Position numbers and translations under genes: made by a program
Notes under the pieces: generated by a model
Told to the model about the DNA's origin: nothing
What the model saw: the letters and a program-made list of their open reading frames with translations, nothing else
Databases searched by the model: none
Part shown: piece by piece, positions 33,360-42,249 of the stretch
Numbering within the stretch: position 1 is the first letter of the stretch
How the letters are laid out: each line of letters opens with the position of its first letter
Assembly (NCBI GenBank): GCA_013178095.1
Contig: JABLXK010000001.1
Coordinates: 62,001-126,000, forward strand
Origin: Anaerolineae bacterium
GTDB lineage: Bacteria > Chloroflexota > Anaerolineae > Anaerolineales > Anaerolineaceae
Reading direction: 5' to 3'
DNA: 64,000 bases

Positions 33360-33772
33360 ATGAATTATGGATCATCCGAATGTTGGGGATATTCTTTGTT
33401 ATGCTCGGCATCGTTATTCGCATGGGCTACCTGCGTAAGTTGTATTTTGCCAGCCGCGGGGGAATTTACGGGTACATTCCCATGGGGTTGGTATTTATCC
33501 TGTACACCTTCTACGAAGAGGTAAAAACTACCCGGCCGGAATTGATCTACTATTATTATGCTGCGTTCGGAATCTTGATCGCAGCCGCAGTTTATCTCAG
33601 CGTTGCAAAACCGCGTTTTATTAAACCAGCCTGGACGATTTGGCTGGATAAATACCCGGAAAAAGTGATCAAGTCCATGACGGAAGATATTAAGAATAAC
33701 CCGGATTGGGAGAAGAACACTGTCAACGAAGAAGCCGTAGAACGTTGGGCCAAGAGTTTGAAGCGAAAATAA
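33356..33772 (+). CDS. small membrane protein of unknown function
   Basis: A 138-residue protein with three hydrophobic segments (residues about 5-22, about 40-55, about 67-83) and a charged C-terminal tail. It overlaps the ceramidase-like gene by four bases (ATGA) and belongs to the same operon. No family recognised. Confidence 0.65.
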   Translation: MNELWIIRMLGIFFVMLGIVIRMGYLRKLYFASRGGIYGYIPMGLVFILYTFYEEVKTTRPELIYYYYAAFGILIAAAVYLSVAKPRFIKPAWTIWLDKYPEKVIKSMTEDIKNNPDWEKNTVNEEAVERWAKSLKRK

Positions 33773-33793
33773 TATTTGATATACTTGACGGCT

Positions 33794-34447
33794 ATGACCA
33801 ATAGCCCCTCCAAGACAATTCTGTGTGATTTCGATGGGACCATTTCGCGTACCTGTTTGTGCGACTTCCTTTACGGCCAATTTGCTTCCTGCGGCATGAA
33901 GTATACGGAAATGTGGACAGCCGGCAAGATCGGCACGCGGGAAGAGATCCAGACGACGTTTCAATACATCAACGCTTCGCGCGAAGAAATGGAAAAAGCC
34001 CTGGATAGCGTTGAATTGGTGCCGGGATTCGGCCAGTTTTACAACCAATGCCGAGAAGCGGGAAACGAGTTGATCATCGTCAGCGATGGATTGGAATGGG
34101 CCATCCGTTACATGATCGCCAAAGCGGGGGTCACCGATATCCAGGTGATGGCCAACCACATCTTTTTTGAAGACCAGGGATATCGATTCGAATTTCCGTA
34201 TTTCAACCCCGTTTCACCGAAAGCCGGCGTGCACAAACTGAGTATTGCCCAAAAATTCAAGGATGCCGGCCAGCAGGTTTACCTGGTTGGGGATGGGCGC
34301 ACCGACTTTGAGGCGACGCAGGCAGCCGATTTTGTTTTTGCCCGCGATGCGCTTTGGGATTACTGTCAGGAGAACGGAATTCCCTCATTCCATTATGAGG
34401 ATTTCTTTGACATTCTGGATTACCTGAAGAAGCCGAATAATCCATAA
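33794..34447 (+). CDS. HAD-superfamily phosphatase (MtnX/HAD-IB-like)
   Basis: A 217-residue HAD hydrolase. The nucleophile motif is LCDFDGTISRT (residues about 10-20), motif II LIIVSDG, motif IV VGDGRTDFEA. The fold and length match MtnX-like and phosphoserine-phosphatase-like enzymes. As last gene of the PTS/SIS/ceramidase operon, it could dephosphorylate the imported sugar phosphate; a methionine-salvage role lacks neighbour support. The start is uncertain: ATG 33794 lacks a good ribosome-binding site, and TTG 33776 is the other choice. Confidence 0.82.
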   Translation: MTNSPSKTILCDFDGTISRTCLCDFLYGQFASCGMKYTEMWTAGKIGTREEIQTTFQYINASREEMEKALDSVELVPGFGQFYNQCREAGNELIIVSDGLEWAIRYMIAKAGVTDIQVMANHIFFEDQGYRFEFPYFNPVSPKAGVHKLSIAQKFKDAGQQVYLVGDGRTDFEATQAADFVFARDALWDYCQENGIPSFHYEDFFDILDYLKKPNNP

Positions 34448-34807
34448 AAATGAATCAATCGCAGACTGAGCATGACCGGGTCTGCCGTTGTTCTATTAAT
34501 TAGTGGAAGGTAGCCGGCGGAATGTTTATGTTGGCCGAGATCCTTCGCTTTGCTCAGGATGACAATGAGAGGGCAATTGTAGTTTGGCGGGTATAGATAC
34601 CCGCTCGGGATGACAATGATACAGGTAACGAGAGGATGCAATCCGGTCACCCCTCCCCGCCCCTTTCTATATTAAAAACGAAAAAGGGGGAGGGAGATGC
34701 TGGAGATTGGGCGGAATTGTATGCCGGCCGAGATCCTTCGCTCACAAGGGGGCTGTGCGATCGCTGCCGTTAAAGATGATGAGGAAAATGCACCCTGAAG
34801 GAATTTT
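34448..34807. repeat. 360-base gap with short dispersed-repeat units and a C/G-rich hairpin
   Basis: GGCCGAGATCCTTCGCT occurs at 34533 and again near 34727, each followed by diverging sequence. GGATGACAATGA also occurs twice (about 34556 and 34608). The inverted pair CCCTCCCC / GGGGGAGGG (about 34650-34695) can form a hairpin. This looks like debris of a small non-coding repeat family rather than a gene. No promoter was identified. Confidence 0.55.
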
Positions 34808-37039
34808 TTACAGCATCTGCATCTGGGGGGAGGCGTCCCATTGCAGCGGGTCGTCGTCCAGCAATTCAGCCCATAAATCCAGCGTGACCCATTCGCGGGC
34901 CGCCAGCCAGCGCAGGTGACGGTATTTGAGGATGAACCAGCGGGATTCGAACGCGGCTTCCAGGCGCGGGTCCTGTCGCAGGCGGTAGAGCAGCCAGCGT
35001 GCGCGGCCGCCCGGCAGCACCAGCACTTTTGTGGCGTTTTCCGGCTGGGCAGGATCGAGCACGAAAGGCGAGAGCGCCGTGCCGGATATCAGGTGATAGG
35101 CGTATTGCGGTTCTCCCTGTTCATTTTCCCAGATCACTGATGCCGCCTCGCGCCGGACGCGCAAGCCGAACTTCTCCCCGGTGGTCATCAATATGGCGGC
35201 CAGCTCGTCCACGTCACGGGCGCGTGCGTTGGGTTCCTCGCTGCTCTTCAGGCGATACAGGCCGGGAGCATGCGGTGCTTCCTCGGCATAACATTCCAGG
35301 CAGGCACGCAGGGCTTCGCTTTCGGGCGTGTGCTGACCGGAAAGCCGGTTGAACAACGCGCTTTCCAGATCGGCGAGAGCAAGGGGGGCTTTTTCCTGCA
35401 AAAATTGCAGCAGGGCGGCTTCGAGGCGTTCCGATAAAGGCGGCTGGGCGGCGCGGCTGTCCACCAGCCAATAAGCGCTGCCGCCGGAAGGACCGCTCTG
35501 GAAAGATTGCACAAAGTACGGATCGTGCAGCAATTCACTGACTTGCTGCTGGAGCTGGCTGAAATAGGTTTCTTCCAAAGCGCTGATGTCGGCGGGGAGT
35601 TTTCCCTGCCGGGCGAGCTGCGCCAGGCAGTCGTTCAGGATGGGCTGGAATTTGGCCGGTTCACCGCGCGCCTCCAGAAAACCCTGGATGGCGGCGCGGA
35701 AGGGGAGCGGCCCCGAGCCGCCGCTGGAAGCGGTGCCGCTTTGCCAGGTGCACTGGATGATTTCCTCGGACTGGCTGGCCGTCAGACCGCGCAGTTGAAA
35801 ACCGGAGGCGTTGGCTCCCACCAGCAGCCCCAACAGATGATTGGGCGCAGCTTGCGAGAGCAGGCCGAACATGGGCGTAGCCGGGGGGATGAGGCGTGCG
35901 AGGTCTTTGAAAGCCGCTTCCAGAGCCTGGGCGAACCAGCGCCAGTCGTAGCGGCGGCGGCCCAGCGCACTGCGCATGGGGATCACGCCCTTGCGGCCCC
36001 ACAACCAGCCGGACCACAGGGCGCTCAATGTCCAAAATGCCTGGTTGGGACGGGGAAAGACTGAGACAACCACTGCAGGCTGCTCATTTTGGAACAGGTC
36101 CTCTTTTTCAGCCAGCCGCCTTTGATAGAAGCAGATCCCGCCGGAGGAGGGCGGCAAGTTCGGCCAATAGCTGATCGGGATACTTTGGCGGAATTGCATA
36201 AATCGTTCCGGCGCTTTTTCGAGCGAAAGCCACAGGTTTTTTTCAAGAAACCGGGAAGGGACGTTCAACTGAAAGACGGATTGTTCGCGGGCCGGCCAAT
36301 GCCACAGGGAATTGGCGTCATCGAACACCAGCAGAATCATGGCTTGCAGCAGCAGGCGCTCGTCATGCTCCAGCTCGAGCTGCTCCAGGCGGTTGGCCAG
36401 CGTCATGCAACCGTACAAGGCGCGCGGCAGATAGCAATCCAGGGCGGCTTCAATGGAAGCTTGTTCATAGTCCCCGCCCTGCAGCACGCGCTGCAACGCG
36501 CGTGCCCGGTGCAGGCCCAGGCCGCCGAGGCTGTTCAGGTTTTGCAGGTCGCTTTCCGTGACCTCCCTTTCACCCTCATCGCCGCAAAACGGGCACTGGT
36601 ATACGCGCCCAACCGGCTGGCTGCCGGCCTGCTCCCAGATAAAACCCTGCGGCTGAATCATCTGGCCGCAGCCGGCGCAGGGCGTGGCATACACCGCGCG
36701 CAACTGGTCTTCGAGGGTTTGGCCGCCGCGCCGCGAGATCATCAATTTGGAGAGCGGTTTTTGGAGCTGTCCGCGCGCAGGCGCGCGCGCCATGCACTCC
36801 AGCATCAGCCATAAGATGGGATTGTTGCGCGCCACCAGCACGCGCATGCCGGCTTGCGCGGCTTCGATGGAAAGCAGCGGATGGGCGCCGAGCGGGTCCA
36901 AAATCAGGCTGCCGGGTTGGGTGTGCGCGCCGGCCCAGGCGCTGATCACTTCCCTGGGCAGCAGAGGCAGGAACCTCCCGAGAGGCAGGTCATAAAACCC
37001 CCGGCTGGCGGGGATGTACGCGAAGGTCTCTTCCGCCAT
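34808..37039 (-). CDS. large zinc-ribbon protein resembling a degenerate DNA-methylase (DUF1156-like)
   Basis: A 743-residue cytoplasmic protein. Residues about 44-75 (SLILDPLGAHPLLSIEAAQ) align in pattern with the ILDPFAGSG motif of N6-adenine methylases that carry a zinc ribbon, but the glycine-rich loop is altered. A CxxC...CxxC ribbon follows (C121, C124, C149, C152). At residues 327-333 the sequence FPRPNQA stands where the catalytic DPPY motif would be, followed by a hydrophobic LSALWSGWLWG like the FFYVWL of such enzymes. I infer a methylase-fold protein that lost catalysis. The remaining 350 residues are unrecognised. The family assignment is tentative. Confidence 0.55.
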   Translation of the reverse strand: MAEETFAYIPASRGFYDLPLGRFLPLLPREVISAWAGAHTQPGSLILDPLGAHPLLSIEAAQAGMRVLVARNNPILWLMLECMARAPARGQLQKPLSKLMISRRGGQTLEDQLRAVYATPCAGCGQMIQPQGFIWEQAGSQPVGRVYQCPFCGDEGEREVTESDLQNLNSLGGLGLHRARALQRVLQGGDYEQASIEAALDCYLPRALYGCMTLANRLEQLELEHDERLLLQAMILLVFDDANSLWHWPAREQSVFQLNVPSRFLEKNLWLSLEKAPERFMQFRQSIPISYWPNLPPSSGGICFYQRRLAEKEDLFQNEQPAVVVSVFPRPNQAFWTLSALWSGWLWGRKGVIPMRSALGRRRYDWRWFAQALEAAFKDLARLIPPATPMFGLLSQAAPNHLLGLLVGANASGFQLRGLTASQSEEIIQCTWQSGTASSGGSGPLPFRAAIQGFLEARGEPAKFQPILNDCLAQLARQGKLPADISALEETYFSQLQQQVSELLHDPYFVQSFQSGPSGGSAYWLVDSRAAQPPLSERLEAALLQFLQEKAPLALADLESALFNRLSGQHTPESEALRACLECYAEEAPHAPGLYRLKSSEEPNARARDVDELAAILMTTGEKFGLRVRREAASVIWENEQGEPQYAYHLISGTALSPFVLDPAQPENATKVLVLPGGRARWLLYRLRQDPRLEAAFESRWFILKYRHLRWLAAREWVTLDLWAELLDDDPLQWDASPQMQML

Positions 37040-37119
37040 AGCTGATTTTTATTTATGTATATTGGCAAGTATACCGGAAATAAAGAAAAGTAAAATAAGG
37101 GAGATTTGTACTGATAGAA

Positions 37120-38217
37120 TTGAAACGGACCAATAACCTTGACAGGAATCGGATTAAAATCGTGAGTTACCGCTTCGAAATAATTGAAAAATACCCCCGC
37201 ATCACCATCATCCACCAACGCTGCGACAACGGCGACTTGTGGGCCACCTCCAGACGCACCATCCTGCAGCGGAAAGCCGGCACCTGGCAGGCAACGGCGG
37301 AGTTTCCGCGCTGCTACCCGCGCGACCTGTTCGGCTTTTCCCGTCCAAGCGCGCGCGCCATGCGGGCGGACAAATGCAACCTGTACGCCAATCAGCATGG
37401 AAAATTGTTAGGCATTCGCGGCGGTTGGGCATACGCGATCGAGGGCGGTACAGTCACGCGGTTATTTGAAATCCAGGGGGATTGCGTGCTGCACCGCGCG
37501 ATCAGCGAAGACGGCGCGGGCAACATCTATTTCGGCGAATATTTCATGAATCCGGAACGCCGCGCGGTGTGCATCTGGCGGGTGGCGCCCGACTTGAAGA
37601 GCTGGGAAGCAGCCGCCGAATTGCCCGGCATCCGCCATGTGCACGGCATTTACCCCGATCCTTTCAATCCGGCCACCTTTTGGGTGACGGTGGGTGATTT
37701 CGAGGGGGAATGTTATTTGCTGCGCACGCGCGATCACTTCAGAACGATGGAACGTTTCGGCGATGGCAGCCAAACCTGGCGGGCGGTGAACCTGTTTTTC
37801 ACTGCGGATAGCGTCAACTGGCTGACCGACAGCAACCTGGAAACCAACCATGCCTGCCGCATGACCCGCCGGAATGGCAAGCTGGAAATCGGCCAGGAGA
37901 TCGATTGTTCGGCCTGGTACGGCGGCACCACGCGCGAAGGGCTGCACGTGGCTTTCACCACCGTGGAAAAAGGGCCGGCCATCCACAGCAACGAAAGCGC
38001 CGTGCTGGTCAGCGCGGACGCCTTTCACTGGCAAAAGATTTTCGGTTTCAAAAAGGATTTCTGGAAACCGGTAAAAGTTTTCAAGTACGGCGTGATTGCC
38101 CTGCCTTCCGGCGAACTCAGCCTGGAGGAAGTGTATCTCAGCGGGGAAGGCCTGGTGGGGCTGGATGGATGCAGCCTGAAGGCCGCGATCAGGGAGGACG
38201 ATCCGACAAATGTTTAA
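37120..38217 (+). CDS. hypothetical protein, possible beta-propeller
   Basis: A 365-residue protein of unknown function. Repeated beta-strand-like units with aromatic/Asp signatures (ISEDGAGNIYFGEYF, GIYPDPFNPATFWVTVGD, LLRTRDHFRTM) suggest a propeller similar to BNR/sialidase-like folds. No catalytic motif, signal peptide or membrane segment. The start is unclear: TTG 37120 or GTG 37162, neither with a strong ribosome-binding site. It overlaps the next gene by eight bases and probably forms a four-gene operon with it, the formyltransferase and the flavin-type protein. Confidence 0.6.
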   Translation: MKRTNNLDRNRIKIVSYRFEIIEKYPRITIIHQRCDNGDLWATSRRTILQRKAGTWQATAEFPRCYPRDLFGFSRPSARAMRADKCNLYANQHGKLLGIRGGWAYAIEGGTVTRLFEIQGDCVLHRAISEDGAGNIYFGEYFMNPERRAVCIWRVAPDLKSWEAAAELPGIRHVHGIYPDPFNPATFWVTVGDFEGECYLLRTRDHFRTMERFGDGSQTWRAVNLFFTADSVNWLTDSNLETNHACRMTRRNGKLEIGQEIDCSAWYGGTTREGLHVAFTTVEKGPAIHSNESAVLVSADAFHWQKIFGFKKDFWKPVKVFKYGVIALPSGELSLEEVYLSGEGLVGLDGCSLKAAIREDDPTNV

Positions 38218-38872
38218 AAACCTGCTGGGTGAGGCACTGGAGCGGCTGGCCGCGCGGTTGGACAGGAGCGTGAAAGAAGATGAAATTCGCGCGTACGTGA
38301 TGGAGCGCTACGCCCGGCTCAACCGGCCGGGCGCGGTTGACGCCAGCCTGGACAGGGAAATCACCGAACTGGAAAACCGATTAATGCAATTAAACTGGAT
38401 CGGGCAGACCGCCAACAGGACCATCTCGGAGCAGCCCCAGAACCGTCATGACTGGCAGGGATACAACTGGCTGGCAGAGGGGAATTGTTTCGGGAAGAAT
38501 GGCCTTGAACCGGGCTGCGGGCAATTTTTGGACTGGATGGACGAAAATGCCGATACAGGCAGCCGGCGGGAAACGGACGAGCTGCTGGAGAAACTGATGC
38601 GGCAGGTGGAGGTGAAGCGCGAAAAAGCGCTGCGCAAGTTCGCGCGCGAAATCTCAGCCGAGCAGCAGTGGATGGAACGCTGCGACATCAGCATCCTCTT
38701 CAGCCGCACCGCGCGCCGCCGGAAGGATTTGAGATTTCTAAACACAGCCCTGAAAATGAACGAATGGTATTTGCGCGAGGCGGGGAAACTGCGCACGGAT
38801 CATTGCACGGTAAGGTTCCTGACCGCCCTGGCGGAACAGGAAATCAGCGCGCGGGAGCTGCTGGTATGTTGA
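38210..38872 (+). CDS. hypothetical helical protein
   Basis: A 220-residue, charged, mainly alpha-helical protein without signal peptide, membrane helices or known motif. Residues about 40-62 and 118-150 could form coiled coils. It lies between the propeller-like protein and a formyltransferase with overlaps on both sides, so the three genes are translationally coupled. Confidence 0.6.
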   Translation: MFKNLLGEALERLAARLDRSVKEDEIRAYVMERYARLNRPGAVDASLDREITELENRLMQLNWIGQTANRTISEQPQNRHDWQGYNWLAEGNCFGKNGLEPGCGQFLDWMDENADTGSRRETDELLEKLMRQVEVKREKALRKFAREISAEQQWMERCDISILFSRTARRRKDLRFLNTALKMNEWYLREAGKLRTDHCTVRFLTALAEQEISARELLVC

Positions 38873-39681
38873 AAGTTGCCCTGCTGGCCCCCATTCACAA
38901 CAGCCTGTACGCGCGATTGACGCTGGACGCGCTGGCGCGGATGGAGGATGTGGAAGTGAGCGCAATTGTGGTGCGCAACCATCTGAATTGGCAGCGTTTT
39001 AAGAGTGAATTTGCCCGCGATGGAGCGCGGCTGATTGGCAAGATCCGGCAGAAATATCTGCTGGGCGACCGGCGCTTCTCAGCGAGTAATCACGACAACC
39101 TGGGGAAGCTGGCGCAAGAACGCCAGTTATCCTTCAATTCGTTGAAAGAATTTGCCCGGCAGAAAGAGATAGCCTACCGGGTGGTGGGAGATTTAAACGA
39201 GCCGCGCTGCGAAGCGCTGCTGCGGGAAACCGCGCCCGACGCGGTGGTATTCACCGGGGGCGGCTTGCTGCGCGGGAATATCCTGAAAATTCCAAAGATC
39301 GGCGTGCTGAACTGCCACACCGGCATCCTGCCGCAATACCGCGGCATGGATGTGGTGGAATGGACGGCGGCCGAGGGCAAAGCGGCGACGGTGGGTTTCG
39401 GCGCCACGCTGCACTTGATGGACACGGGCGTGGACAGCGGGCCGATCCTGTTAAGAAAGACTATAAACCCTCAGCCGGGAGAAGATTTCAATATAATCCG
39501 TGAACGACTGGAGGTGGTAATGGTCGAATTGATGCTGGCGGGCATCCGCAAGCTGCGCGATGGGGAACTGCAGCCGCAGCCCCAGAATGCGGCAGACGGC
39601 CGGCAGTATTACGTGATGCACCCGCGCGTCAAGCAATTCGCCGCCAGGATGCTCGAATTGCAATTGAATACGCACAAATGA
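38866..39681 (+). CDS. formyltransferase-fold protein (methionyl-tRNA/sugar formyltransferase family)
   Basis: A 271-residue protein with the formyltransferase core. It has LNCHTGILPQYRGMD (the NxHxxLPxxRG active-site motif, about residue 140) and DTGVDSGPIL with the catalytic Asp region. It lacks the C-terminal OB domain of Fmt, so it is more likely a sugar-nucleotide or small-molecule formyltransferase. ATG 38866 has GGGAG at 38853-38857 and overlaps the previous stop. The longer upstream frame is a shadow of that gene. Its partner substrate is unknown. Confidence 0.8.
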   Translation: MLKVALLAPIHNSLYARLTLDALARMEDVEVSAIVVRNHLNWQRFKSEFARDGARLIGKIRQKYLLGDRRFSASNHDNLGKLAQERQLSFNSLKEFARQKEIAYRVVGDLNEPRCEALLRETAPDAVVFTGGGLLRGNILKIPKIGVLNCHTGILPQYRGMDVVEWTAAEGKAATVGFGATLHLMDTGVDSGPILLRKTINPQPGEDFNIIRERLEVVMVELMLAGIRKLRDGELQPQPQNAADGRQYYVMHPRVKQFAARMLELQLNTHK

Positions 39682-39726
39682 ACAGATGGCAATCAGGGCT
39701 TTGAAATGCTGATTTCAGGAGGAAAA

Positions 39727-40302
39727 ATGAAAGCAGGTCTTGAAAAATATCGGAAATATATTCCCGAAGGATGGAAAGCCTATGAACGCGGCGTGGTTTT
39801 GCTGTGGAAATTGGGGCTGGGGAAATTGATCAATTTGTGGCCGGAGGTAACCGGGCACAGCCTGGTGCTTGGTTTGAAAGGCAGCGCCGGCGCCCGCTTA
39901 ATCCCCATGCACTATTGCCGGCGGGACGATCTTATTTATTGCACCAGCCTGCTTAAAGAAAACCAGGAAGCCGCTATGGAGGTGGTTGCCAACCCGCAGG
40001 TCGAAGTATGGCTGCCGGACGGCTGGTATACCGGCAGTGCGGAAATCGTTGAGGACGCAGAAGAGCGCGCCGGCTTGCTGCGCGAGGTGCTGCGTGAGGG
40101 CGGTTTTGTGATTCCCTGGCTGCTGGGCTTCCATCCCCAATCGGCTGCAGAAGGGCACTTCCGTCAGGCAACCGCGGGATACCGTTTGCTGCGCGTCAGC
40201 CGCCAATCTGCGCGGACGGGTTCAGACGGACCCGGCAGCCTGGCATGGCTGTGGCCGCTGGCTTTGCTGGTGGTTTGCTTGCGGGGCAAGCGCCGCAAAT
40301 AA
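39727..40302 (+). CDS. deazaflavin/nitroreductase-like (PF04075-type) protein with C-terminal membrane anchor
   Basis: A 191-residue protein. Residues about 35-150 follow the split-barrel pattern of F420/flavin-dependent nitroreductase-like proteins (GHSLVLGLKGSAGARLIPMHY; ANPQVEVWLPDGWYTGSAEIV). A hydrophobic helix (LAWLWPLALLVVCL) and a basic tail (RGKRRK) follow. That terminus resembles a sorting-type tail but lacks a recognisable LPxTG. ATG 39727 has AGGAGG ideally placed. Family assignment is moderate. Confidence 0.6.
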   Translation: MKAGLEKYRKYIPEGWKAYERGVVLLWKLGLGKLINLWPEVTGHSLVLGLKGSAGARLIPMHYCRRDDLIYCTSLLKENQEAAMEVVANPQVEVWLPDGWYTGSAEIVEDAEERAGLLREVLREGGFVIPWLLGFHPQSAAEGHFRQATAGYRLLRVSRQSARTGSDGPGSLAWLWPLALLVVCLRGKRRK

Positions 40303-40306
40303 GCGC

Positions 40307-40843
40307 TCAACTATTCTTTAAATCGTGCTGGAAAAGATCGTCGGCCGGCACAAATTCAACTGCACCGAGTGAATCCGCCCGCAGAATCATTGGAAATTTC
40401 AATTGCGCGCAGAGAGTCATGGCTTTTTCCAGCTTACCGGTTTCCAGGTCGATGGCCAGCGTGCAATGGGGCACCCAGTGTCCGGGGCGGTAGATTTTCC
40501 AGGATTTGCCCGAAGGGATTTCCAGGTTGGTGTGCACCTGGGCGTGAAATTCCAGGAGCGGCATGGTCACGGAGGGCGCGAGGAACAGGACAGCGCGGGG
40601 ATTGAAAAATACCCCCACGTGATCCACACGGATTTTTAACTTTTGCAGCGCGGGCTGGAAGACGGCCAGATGTTCCTCACAGGGCAGACAATCCAGGTCG
40701 TCGTACACCGCCAGCGTGATATGCGGGCGGATTTGGGCGGCGGGGACATCGCGGGAGATGCCCCGCGCAGCCAGATCATCCCAAATCGCGCGGACAGCGC
40801 GCTCGGTGGGCGGGTCGAAATAGGTCACAACGGCGTAGGGCAT
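40307..40843 (-). CDS. 2'-5' RNA ligase family protein (2H phosphoesterase)
   Basis: A 178-residue 2H-phosphoesterase-superfamily protein. Both HxT/S motifs are visible: RPHITLAV (about residue 42) and VPHCTLAI (about residue 130). Members act as cyclic phosphodiesterases or RNA ligases. It is downstream of the ATP-cone/kinase gene on the same strand, 16 bases away, and is probably the last gene of the nusA-to-ligase run. The true substrate is unknown. Confidence 0.85.
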   Translation of the reverse strand: MPYAVVTYFDPPTERAVRAIWDDLAARGISRDVPAAQIRPHITLAVYDDLDCLPCEEHLAVFQPALQKLKIRVDHVGVFFNPRAVLFLAPSVTMPLLEFHAQVHTNLEIPSGKSWKIYRPGHWVPHCTLAIDLETGKLEKAMTLCAQLKFPMILRADSLGAVEFVPADDLFQHDLKNS

Positions 40844-40859
40844 GCGGCAGGCTCGCGGG

Positions 40860-42203
40860 CTAATGATAATTCAATGAACTGCCGCCGATGAATTCACGAA
40901 TGACCGAATCGCCGGGAACGAAGGAATCATCATCCAGGGCAGTGATTTCGTTGAACAGCGCGTTTATGCGGACCGCGCGCGCATACGCGTCTTCGCGCAG
41001 CGGATCATGGTTGAATTTTGCCACCCAATCGGTAAAATATTGGCGCAATTTGGACTTGTAAATCGATAACTCGTAGGGCATGGCGCTGTTGACGATGAAA
41101 TCGGCATGGGCGTGGTTGGGGATGATGTTGCGCATCTCGCTGGTGCGCACGTAATGCCAGTGGGTGAGGGTTTTCTCCGGATCATAAGCACGGTAGGCGT
41201 GATCGCGCAGCATGCGGCGCATGAGGCGGATATCCGTCCAGCGGATGTAGTTGCCCTGTTCGTCCTTCATTTGCAGCAGCGGTTCCAGGTAGAGCTTGAA
41301 TTTGTTCTCCGGATTGATCTTTTCGGTCATGGCCGGGTAAAGCCCATGCAGGCTGTCGATCAGGATGATATCGTCGGGGCCGATGCGCATAGGCGTGTGA
41401 TTATCGTTGCGCCTGCCGGTGCGGAAATCGTAGAACGGGATCAGCACTTCCTTCCCGTGGATCAATTTTTCAAGGTGATCGTTGATCATCTCCAGGTCAA
41501 GCGCCTGAGGGGTTTCAAAGTCAAAATCGCCGAATTCATCCCTGGGATGTTTCTCCAGGTCGTGGAAATAGTGGTCCACATTGAGCGCCACCAGACTGAT
41601 GCCTTGCTGCTTGAGCATCTGGCCGACCTTGATGGTCGTGGTGGTCTTGCCGGAGGAGGAAGGGCCGGAAATCAGCACGATCTTGACCTCGCCGCGCCGC
41701 CGGCAAATGGCCTGGGCTGCCAGTTTGATGTCCTCCTCGTAAAAAATCTCCGATTCGGAAGTGATCTGCTGCAACTCACCCTTTGCCAGGCGTTGGTTGT
41801 ACCTTTGCACGGTATGCAGGTCATGGTTTGCTGCCCAATCCAGCACCTGCCAAATCTTCGACCAGGGGATGTTATCGGAGGGTCGGATGGTTTCCTGTTC
41901 GCGTTGGCGGCGCATGCGCGCGCGTTCATCGCGGTAGAGGATGTAAGCTTTGGCAACCCGGGCATGGCCGTTTTCGATGAGAGTTTTTTCAACCGCGTCC
42001 TGAACTTCTTCAACGCTGGGGATGTGCTTCGGCGGCAGGTTTTGCTCGAGGTATTGGATAACCTGCTCGGTCAACTGCTCGGCTATCTCGCGGTTGCGGC
42101 CGCCCACCGAAACCGCCGCCCGGTAGATAGCGTTGGTGATGCGCTGGGGTGTGAACGGGACCTTTGCCCCGCTGCGTTTGAGGATATATTTAAATCGGGT
42201 CAT
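40860..42203 (-). CDS. ATP-cone / uridine kinase-like fusion protein
   Basis: A 447-residue fusion. Residues about 1-100 form an ATP-cone (KRSGAKVPFTPQRITNAIYRAA), the nucleotide-sensing domain normally found on ribonucleotide reductases. Residues about 155-430 form a uridine-kinase/phosphoribulokinase-like P-loop domain with Walker A GPSSSGKTTTT, NVDHYF and the substrate region PFYDFRTGRR. Similar kinases are fused to TGS domains in other bacteria; the ATP-cone suggests allosteric ATP/dATP control of a nucleoside kinase. It lies near thyX, another nucleotide gene. Confidence 0.85.
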   Translation of the reverse strand: MTRFKYILKRSGAKVPFTPQRITNAIYRAAVSVGGRNREIAEQLTEQVIQYLEQNLPPKHIPSVEEVQDAVEKTLIENGHARVAKAYILYRDERARMRRQREQETIRPSDNIPWSKIWQVLDWAANHDLHTVQRYNQRLAKGELQQITSESEIFYEEDIKLAAQAICRRRGEVKIVLISGPSSSGKTTTTIKVGQMLKQQGISLVALNVDHYFHDLEKHPRDEFGDFDFETPQALDLEMINDHLEKLIHGKEVLIPFYDFRTGRRNDNHTPMRIGPDDIILIDSLHGLYPAMTEKINPENKFKLYLEPLLQMKDEQGNYIRWTDIRLMRRMLRDHAYRAYDPEKTLTHWHYVRTSEMRNIIPNHAHADFIVNSAMPYELSIYKSKLRQYFTDWVAKFNHDPLREDAYARAVRINALFNEITALDDDSFVPGDSVIREFIGGSSLNYH

Positions 42204-42249
42204 ACGCTTCTCCCTGTGCCTGATTTTATTATAGCAAGGGAAAAAGCGA

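Noticed and set aside
38668-38865. N-terminal extension of the formyltransferase frame
   Set aside because: It overlaps the previous gene for 200 bases; the ATG at 38866 has a good GGGAG and begins the family-typical MLKVALLAP.
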